Shown here piece by piece: positions 56,774 through 64,000 of a stretch of 64,000 nt of DNA. The first letter of the stretch is position 1. Every line of letters starts with the position of its first letter. Under the pieces are notes generated by a model. The model saw nothing but the letters and a program-made list of their open reading frames with translations, did not search any database and was not told the DNA's origin. This DNA is from Eudorina sp. 2006-703-Eu-15 (taxonomy: Eukaryota > Chlorophyta > Chlorophyceae > Chlamydomonadales > Volvocaceae): assembly GCA_003117195.1 (NCBI GenBank), contig BDSI01000103.1:127501-191500 (forward strand), read 5' to 3'. Position numbers and translations under genes: made by a program.

Positions 56774-57322
56774 CAGTCCTTGAGGTGTGCAACAGCAATG
56801 TCAGTAGGTGCTCCAAATCTAAAGAAATTTGTTGCTAGCGAGAGGTTAGCCTTGCAATAAGCTGTGAACGACTGTCTTGAATACCGACCGAGTGCAGTTT
56901 GAAGGAGGTCAATACAATGCGAGGGCAGAGTGTGACGATGGTATAAGTAGATAAATATTGATGGCCAAGGCGAAATCCGCGAGCTTGCCACAGAGTGCAA
57001 GGATGAAATGCTTTGGGGGCTCCATGAAATGGTCTTCAACCCCGTGCTGCGTGCCGTGATCCTAAAAGGAAATCCAGCGCTCAACCAGCTGCACACGAAT
57101 TTGTCTCACATATAAAATTTGTGCATGGATCAAAGTACCTCGATTAGGAAGCACCTGCACATACAACTCCTGTCATATGCAGAATTAGGGACACACTCTT
57201 CATGCCAATCTTGACCCAACTAAAACTTTTACCAAACACAATTTCTGATAAAGCTTTACGTGCAGTGCGCGGGGAATTTTAGAGGGCGTCCTGAGTTCTG
57301 ACACTAAATTTCAACTACCCTG
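56774..57322. promoter_or_regulatory. Divergent upstream region, UBC9 / SEC14, with an orphan open segment
   Basis: 549 bp between the UBC9 ATG (leftward) and the SEC14 ATG (rightward), so it must serve both genes. Unexpectedly, 56951-57115 on the plus strand is open right after an AG and reads like protein (GEIRELATECKDEMLWGL, then FNPVLRAVILKGNPALNQ, then stop). An ATG-led short frame also starts at 56796. These pieces do not join in phase in any way I could find. The 150 bp before the SEC14 ATG are AT-rich. Confidence 0.45.
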
Positions 57323-59200
57323 ATGAAGATGTGGGGTAATCTATGGAGCAGCACGCCGTCAGTGTCCGAATCTTATACGGAGGCGGATGCACTCTGGTAT
57401 TTGAATCCGACGGCGCAGCAGAAGTCAGCGTTGTTGGAGCTGCAGAGGCGCCTGCGACAAGATAACTTGGCGGTAGCTGGACATGACGATGATTACACCC
57501 TGCTGCGGTTTCTCATGGCACGGGATTTCAACATTGACAAGGTGGGCCGCGGGCACGGCCCGCGCTTCACTTCCTGGACATGTAAGAGGCCAAACTTTTG
57601 CAAACGTCAACGGATGACATATTGGCTGGAGATAAAGACCAAACGGCATAGCGTGACTGTTGTCAGCGGGTGCGCACTGCCGTACAGGCGCTCTCCATGT
57701 ACCGCGACATGAGGCAGTGGCGCATGGAGAATGGTGTCAACGGCCTGTACGAGTCCGATCCGACAGGTTCTGCATATCCCAAGACGGAGCAGTTGCTGCA
57801 AGTGAGTTGTGCAAAGGACGGCAGCGTGACGCACCGTGCGCTGTTTCGCCGTGCGGCCATACGTGCAATCGCAACGGCTGCGCATGTAACCAACCTCCAC
57901 GACGGCTTGCCTGCAGGTTTATCCCCACTTCTACTTCAACACAGGTGAGGCAAGGATGTCAGTGAACCCACGCGATTGCGCTTTTATTAGGAGTAAGCAG
58001 TTTTTAAAGCACATAAGCACTGCGGAGCATGAAAGAAGTCTCGAACAAGTTTGAATGGCGTCAGAGCGCGGGCAAGCAACTGGCCACAGCGTGCGGGGAA
58101 AGGGAGAAGACCGCGGGCCCTGCTGAATGCTGGCTGTGCGGTACCGCCTCCCCCACCTCCCAACACAGATAAATTTGGCCGACCTGTGTATATCGAGCTC
58201 CTGGGTCGCACGGACGCTTCGGCGCTGTTCTCCACCATCAATGTGGAGGACTTGATCCGATATCACATCTGGACCTGGGAGCGGTACCTCCGCTGCTACC
58301 TGCCGGCGTGCTCTGCGGCTGCTGGACGGCACATCTGCACCACCACCGTCGTCATAGATTTGGCCGGACTGTCGCTGCTAAACTTCAACAGCGCGACCCA
58401 GAAGCTGCTCAGCACGTTTTCCAAGATCGACCAGGTGAGAAACAAAAGGACTGGTCACGCTGTGTTCCCGAATCGTAAGTTACTGGCTAGGGTTTGACTT
58501 TTGAGAGAGTGGGGAGAGAGAAAGAGAATAGATAACGCAGGATAATCCCAATGGTTGCTGAACGTACTGAAAACGTGTGGGAAACTGCCAGCCTTCTTTA
58601 TAGTCAGATGTGTATCTTCTGCACGGTGCGATATGGTCTTCGCTGACGTCCATGTCCTTGCACGGTCCCCCTTCTCCCTTCTTCGTTACGCCGCCTGCCG
58701 AACCCCAGGACTACTACCCTGAGCACCTGGGCACTATGTTCGTCATTAACACGCCTCTAATCTTTCGCGGTATCTGGGCGGCGGTACAGCCGCTGCTTCA
58801 GGAGCGGACGCGAAAAAAGATTGTCATTTTGGGTTCCGATTACCTGCCCACTCTGACCCAGATGGTTCCCCTGGAGCGTCTCCCGGACATTTTCGGGGGC
58901 AAGATGCGGCTTGAGCCGTACAAGTCGGTGGGGCCATGGCAGCAGCAAGCGGCGGCGCAGGAGCAGCAGCGACAACAGGCAGGGCAGCAGCCGATGGAAT
59001 CCGAGGCGTTCGTGGACGCGAGGGTTCAGGTTAGCGCCGGGAGCGGAGTCCTGGGTGCGCAGGAAAAGCGCAGTGTGGACAAGCTGGGGGCAGCGGCGCT
59101 CGAACCCGCCGCAGCGGACGGGGATGGGGCTGAGGTTGAGCTGGACCAGGGCGCGGCTGGGGCGGCGTCCCGGGCAGCTCCTTTGCCAGCGGCGGTTTGA
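57323..59200 (+). CDS. SEC14-like CRAL-TRIO lipid-transfer protein
   Basis: Five exons, about 379 residues: 57323..57541, 57667..57801, 57917..57944, 58169..58434, 58709..59200, all in phase. The CRAL-TRIO N-terminal domain is seen in ALLELQRRLRQDN and DDYTLLRFLMARDFNIDK, continuing into VQALSMYRDMRQWR. A 28-nt microexon encodes VYPHFYFNT, which joins DKFGRPVYIELLGRTD, the start of the lipid-binding domain. Later come TTTVVIDLAGLSLLNFNS, YYPEHLGTMFVINTPLIFRG and KKIVILGSDYLPTLTQMV, typical of Sec14 phosphatidylinositol/phosphatidylcholine-transfer proteins. LERLPDIFGGKMRLEPYKS closes the domain. A Gln-rich then Ala/Glu-rich tail of about 90 residues follows and has no GOLD domain. The expected role is phospholipid exchange in membrane traffic or phosphoinositide signalling. 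The start could be the second ATG two codons later. Confidence 0.93.
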
Positions 59201-59990
59201 GCTTATGAGTTGGCAACATCGCTGGCATGTGCACGGTGGAGCAGCGGGGTGCGCGTCTGCGGAAATTTTTGAATGAATGGGATCAGATCCAGGCGGACAT
59301 GGCTTTCACGGCCGAGGTGGTATGCAATAACCACTAGACCCGTGATATGGTGGCAGGCAATCCTGGAGAGGCGAAGTTATTATGAAGGTGGCCGCGCGTT
59401 TTGCTGTCGTATGGCTCAAATAAGGGTAACTGCCAATCCAGAGTTCATGGGGCCACCATACCGCCACAACTGTCCAGGATGACTTGACACACATATCTGT
59501 GCGACTTAACTGAGAGAACTCATTACTGAAGACTGAGTTTGAGAGCGCGGGCAAGGCAGTAGCGCGCTGTCAGTGCCAGTGATCGTGTGTGACTGCTGTC
59601 TGCTGAGCGGCATTACCGATCTCCTATGTGCAGGAGGGCGGGAGTTATGACGGCCTTACGTGAGGCCCCAAGCGTACCTAACAGACCAATTTATTCATTG
59701 ATGTTGGACCCTCCGTTGCGGACATGTGTGGTTTCAGAGCTGTCGTTTCTAGTTCTTCGTGACGACGACCGGGCTATCAGTCCATTGCGACGGGACATAA
59801 CGCCGACCTCTCTGGCTACGGTTACAAAGTGACGGGGCGTGTGGATGGGTTCCGCACGCGGATTTCGGCGCTGTGACGGGAAGGCAACCATGCATTGAGA
59901 TGCCCCCCCGACATTCTCCACCCGCACCTGCTGCCAAAGACGCAGCATAACCCGCGACATCCCGTGCAACGGATACGAGCCGAGCCGCCG
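59201..59990. other. Convergent 3' region, SEC14 / p24
   Basis: About 790 bp between the SEC14 stop and the p24 stop. I see no further gene; it presumably contains both 3' untranslated regions. Confidence 0.5.
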
Positions 59991-62900
59991 CTACACAGAT
60001 GTCTTGACATTCTTGCCCGGCTTGAAGAAGCCCATGACGGCTAGCACCTGCACCAGCCCCACCAAGATGAGGGCGCCCATCTGCAAGCACGTGGCACGAG
60101 AAGCCACGAGGGCTGTCAGCAGGCGGAACGGCCTCCATCAACGTCCGGAATATGGCGTGCATCGCCTGCCTTGGCACCAATCAACGTTAGTTTCTTGACT
60201 TCGAACAGGGCGGAGGCGGCGTCAGAGAATGGCCTTGGGAAGACGGGAGACAATTTGAAGGCGAAGAGTCGTGGTCACGACTCTTATGGTAAGCGGGGCC
60301 AGACACATGAAGCACACGGATACAGATGCCATCCAGGCATGGCTTACGTTTCAGGGGTCACCAAGGGCTCTGGGATGTCGCCCTGCGCACTGGGCTCGTC
60401 GCCAAAACCGCTCTCCCCCAGCAAATCGCAACTGCTTCGGTGCCAATGCCAAGCAATTACCATACCAGAAGTAGATACCTCACCTCCATGCCCGTGTAGA
60501 ACAGGGTCCGCTGCTTGTTGCTCTCCTGCACGCAAGGGGCGGTCATTAGACAACAGCCGTCGATGAGGCCAGCACACCGCCTACAGTGAAAACACGGAGA
60601 CGAAGGTCGGTACACACACTGCATTGGGCGCCGCTCGGCCCCTCGCATGTCACGCACTCCTGTTCTGCCTGCTGAACACACTGCATCGACCGCCGCCGAG
60701 GCTGGCGGCAAAGACTAGTGCACTATCGTAACAGCCGGGCCTCGACTCCACCACCTCCGGTGCCAAACCAACACGGCTACGCCCCCATCGGGCCCACCAG
60801 CTGCGTCGCCCTGGGCTCAGGCACGCGGGACCCCGCCGGTGGTAGACAAAAATTCCGCAAACCCAATCACGAAACTCTATGACCAGGGTGTCTCTCTCTT
60901 TCTCTCAGCGCACCCGCAGGCCACCAGCAGCGACCACACACCCCAAACAGGCCCGTCGACAGAACCCCTCCTCCTCTGTCCGGCTGTCCAAGACAAAGCC
61001 CAGCCCAGCGCCCCACCATGGTCTGCTGGTGCCTCTCCAGCTTGCGGTGCAGGTACTTCTGACTGCCCTGGATGACCTGCATGAACTCCGACATGCCAAA
61101 GATCGTACGCCGGACGTCCTCCATGTGGTCCTGATTGGCCATCTCCTTGCTCCTGCGACACCCCGGAGGAGGAGGACGGAACGGAACAGAACACAACCGG
61201 CGGCACAAGCGGCCGGCGGCTTGTCTCGGCACGCGCTGAAGGGGTACGGAACGGTTGCCCAGCGCGGGCGCCGGCGCCCCGATCGCGAGCAGGCCTTCGG
61301 TCGGCCGCGGCACAGCATTTCAGACTGGCGGCCACTCGGGTGTGTGAAAAGAAACGGAGCCGCGAGACCACTCGGGTGTGTGAGGCCCGCTCAGAGCAAC
61401 GGATGTGCGCCGACGCGTAACACTCGAGTTCAGGCGTAGAACCCAGCCAGCCAGGCGAGGTGGGGGCCCGACCCTGCACAACCCAGCTCCCCCAGCCCCG
61501 GGGTCCCCGAGTCGCGCACTCCAGGTTGGACTCCAGTTCCGCCTCCAGACGCCTCCAGCAGAGCCGGGCCATACGGGCCTGAGCGCCCGCGCGTAGGACC
61601 CCTGCCGTCACACCGTCTGACCCAGTTGCCGTCCCAAGCGGCCCGTCCCTCCCTCCCATCGCGCGGTTCCTGTGCCACCGCCCTCCAGCTGGCGGGTCTA
61701 CGCTCCTTCCTCACCGCTCGTCCTGAGTGCCCTTGGGGATGGTGATGGGCCCGTTGCTCCGCCGCAGGTGTGCCAGGGTGAAGTACACCAGGTCTACCAC
61801 GGCCTCAGTGCGGGACTCCCACGGGTTGTAAAAGCTGGGGAGACGGAAAACGAGGCGGGCAAGCATGGCAGGGTGGTGAGTGCTGCCAGACAGGACGCGC
61901 GGGTGGCCGCGGCGAGCGTGCCAGCCGAGGAAGCCAGAGGAGCCCGTCCAAGCTCCAGGACGATGAAACAGACGTTCGCTGAAGCGCCTCGGCAAACAAC
62001 CTCATCGATCCACGCGGGCGGCAAGATGCATCTCGACGGAAACGGCAGGGAGCAGACCGCGCGTGGCGACATGTTCACACCCGCCACCGCGGCAACTTAG
62101 TCCAGGTTTCCCTCTTCTCGACACCTACCGCACCCGCAAACCCAACCGAAGCGCAAGTTCTGGTAGAGTTGCCCTTGTCTCTTTGCAATCCTCAGTGTTT
62201 CACGGTTTCCATCGGTCATCGTAATCATCCCCTGGCGACAACCCGTGTATTCCGTGGGACAAGCCCGGGGACGCCTAGGAAGAGAGCCCACACGGCCCTG
62301 CTGCCAGCGCGCACGCAGACACATCGACTGCTCAAGGACTCCTTCCAAAGATTCGTTTTAAACCCACAGCGAAGATCCTATCGCACAGTTGGGATTCGGA
62401 GCCCCTGCGTTCCCAGGACAGCGAGCCCCTGCGTCCCCAGCACCATCGTGTCCTTTTCCCTCTTTCCCCCTTTTTTCTCTCACCAGACCCGGTAGGAGCC
62501 CGGCCCGCGGGCGCCCACATTGAAGTGCGTCTCCGAGTACACGTGCTGCTGCTGCCACAGCTGCTCGCCGGTGGGGCTCAGCACCTGCACCGACATCCGG
62601 GGGGTGGCGACACGACCTCAAACCAAGCCAAATCAGACATAGAAGCTGCCCATGGCACGCATCGGCTTCCCGAATGACGGGCGCAAACGTTGCGCCGACC
62701 CCTTGCGCAGACCCCCGCGGTTGCGCTGCGCTGCAGAGGTGCAGCTTGGTGTGGTTCGGCGCTGGTCCCAGCGCCGCTGCCGGGGCCCCCTGCTGCTGAC
62801 CGCGCTGCGCGACTGGCCGTGCCTGCTGCCTAACGCTGACAGTCAGTCTTTTCAACGACCGTTGACCGAGCCGCCCCCCCTGTCGCCTGGTGTTTCACAC

Positions 62901-63295
62901 CCTTACCCTGATAGTGACGAATGGGACGTAGTACTGGCTATTCCCGCTCACAAGGACGCGCCCGTCTATGCGCGGCCCTCCAGGGACCTACAACGCAGCA
63001 GTGCAAACCTCTTATGGCGCAACACAGGAAGCTGTTTGGGGGATCGGGATCAACCTCAGCTGTAGATGACAAGCGCTCATTGTGGAGTTTTCATGCAAGC
63101 GCTCATCGTTGAATTTTCATTGCAACTCTGCCAGTATGGCCCTTCCATAGTCATACTCACCGTGAAATGCTCCTGTTCCACTGTTTCACCCATACACTCT
63201 GTGCGTCCAGGCGGAATTGTAATCTTAACAGCTGCTACATTGTAAAACAAAACCGATAAAATTGCAAGACTGACGAACAACTTTGGTTGCAACAT
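59991..63295 (-). CDS. p24/TMED (emp24/gp25L) transmembrane cargo receptor
   Basis: Type I membrane protein cycling between ER and Golgi that selects cargo for COPII/COPI vesicles. Seven in-phase exons, about 234 residues: 63295..63161, 62987..62907, 62584..62484, 61834..61715, 61152..61017, 60525..60484, 60080..59991. It begins with a signal peptide (KLFVSLAILSVLFYNVAA), then ITIPPGRTECMGETV, the GOLD-domain start with its first conserved Cys. VLSPTGEQLWQQQHVYSETH and GPGSYRVCFYNPWES give the second Cys. Next is a coiled-coil segment (MEDVRRTIFGMSEFMQVIQG and SQKYLHRKLERHQQTMES). The single TM segment is GALILVGLVQVLAVMGFF. The cytosolic tail KPGKNVKTSV follows the FF pair that binds COPII in this family, but it lacks the usual C-terminal dilysine ER-retrieval signal. 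The exon encoding VPGGPRIDGRVLVSG was located by phase and fit. Subfamily not assigned. Confidence 0.93.
60622..60672 (+). repeat. Dispersed repeat family B copy in a p24 intron
   Basis: GCATTGGGCGCCGCTCGGCC then CCTCGCATGTCACGCACTCC and TGTTCTGCCTGC. Nearly identical to copies about 37-38 kb away in giant-gene introns. Here it lacks a long AC run; only ACACACAC lies just before it. Confidence 0.7.
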
Positions 63296-63766
63296 TTTGT
63301 GCCCAACTGCACTTCTTCTGGCTCACGAAGGTAACTTTATTAGTATGTATTATAAAGAAGAAAGTGTATCAGTTGCATCGTATTTGGAGTACAACGAACG
63401 TTTGTCCCAACCGACATTCCATACCGGAGGCCACAATCGTCGACACGCATCCAGTCTTCATTTAAAGTGTGTTGCTAAGACAATTACACATAGACGGGCG
63501 TTTGAACCAGTCTCTCAATGGCGTGTTTGGAGCAACGCAAGTTCAAGAAAGGCCATGTCCATACAACAAGCCACATCGGCTCATGCTTTGGCTGCCACTT
63601 TACTCGGCCAATCATTGTCAATAACTCCTGCGTTATAAGGTCGCACCATTATCTACTTGTCCGGAGCAGAAGGCGGAACGTCGCCAAGTTGGCGGTAGGC
63701 GGCAAAGAACCCTAGATTGCTGCGCCTGCGGCTAAGCGTCAGGGGAACCTATGTTGTGCTGCACAG
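63296..63766. promoter_or_regulatory. Upstream region of p24 and the right-edge gene
   Basis: AT-richer DNA between the leftward p24 start codon and the first supported rightward exon. It probably holds the p24 promoter and the 5' end of the next gene. A short open frame at 63297-63638 has no recognisable domain. Confidence 0.4.
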
Positions 63767-63894
63767 AGCTCTTCTGATTCCTTGTCTGGACGTGATTCAA
63801 CGGGGCCTTCAGACGTAGTACGCAACCTAGCCCGGCAGTACTTCTTCGTCCAGAACCCAGCGCTGGCGAACCGGCTCTACTCGAAAGCGGTGCA
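63767..63894 (+). CDS. Exon of an unidentified gene running off the right edge
   Basis: Exon bounded by an acceptor (TGCTGCACAG, ending 63766) and a GTAGGA donor at 63895, open in the frame reading SSSDSLSGRDSTGPSDVVRN then LARQYFFVQNPALANRLYSK and AVQ. The exon could start earlier, at the CCCTAG ending near 63715, since the frame is open from there. The second half looks like helical repeat sequence, but this is too little to assign a family. The start codon was not found in the window. Confidence 0.5.
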
Positions 63895-64000
63895 GGTAGG
63901 ACTGAATGCGCGTGGCTCCATTATTTCACTCCGCACGTTTTGATTGGTTGCCCGGGGGATGAAAGTCAGGCCTGGGGGCTCCAGTGCACGCTGGCCGGTG

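Overview
The window looks like nuclear DNA of a flagellated green alga (chlorophyte, possibly of the Chlamydomonas/Volvox kind; this is inference). It is GC-rich. Its genes have many short exons with GT-AG introns and a strong excess of phase-0 junctions, and its proteins carry long Ala/Gln/Gly/Pro tracts. Introns are full of microsatellites and minisatellites, especially (AC)n. One gene belongs to the plastid RETICULATA-related family (photosynthetic lineage) and one encodes a DRC10/IQCD-like axonemal protein (motile cilium). Exon models were built by hand from the sequence: each junction was required to have GT..AG ends, matching phase, and continuity with a recognised family where there is one.

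Layout. 1-1237 (-): start of a Myb/SANT-domain protein running off the left edge. 4828-10135 (-): complete nine-exon RETICULATA-related (DUF3411) gene with a plastid-type presequence. 10554-26936 (+): a giant gene for a protein of about 4,000 residues, with a Tudor-like fold near the N-terminus and otherwise mostly Gln/Ala/Gly/Pro low-complexity sequence; one exon is 8 kb. 29831-32926 (-): quinolinate phosphoribosyltransferase (NAD biosynthesis). 34913-39054 (-): PP2C protein phosphatase. 39446-45078 (+): DRC10/IQCD-like coiled-coil IQ protein. 47080-49506 (-): glutathione S-transferase. 49711-50654 (+): TMEM18. 51118-51959 (+): small multipass membrane protein of unknown family. 52170-53231 (+): doubtful ORF. 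55899-56773 (-): SUMO-conjugating enzyme UBC9. 57323-59200 (+): SEC14/CRAL-TRIO lipid-transfer protein. 59991-63295 (-): p24/TMED cargo receptor. From about 63767 (+): first visible exon of a gene leaving the right edge.

Organisation. These are ordinary single-copy housekeeping genes and do not form a pathway cluster. Several lie head to head with short shared upstream regions: DUF3411/giant gene 418 bp, PP2C/DRC10 391 bp, GST/TMEM18 204 bp, UBC9/SEC14 549 bp, p24/right-edge gene under 0.5 kb. Convergent 3' ends are separated by 2-3 kb of repeat-bearing DNA.

The most unusual features are two minisatellites whose repeat unit contains a working splice site. In the DUF3411 gene a 53-bp unit multiplies a 3' splice site plus the exon start. 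In the DRC10-like gene a 28-bp unit multiplies a 5' splice site. Also notable are small dispersed repeat families, some joined to (AC)n tails, and a short interstitial TTAGGG tract. I did not find CRISPR arrays, operons, rRNA or convincing tRNA genes.
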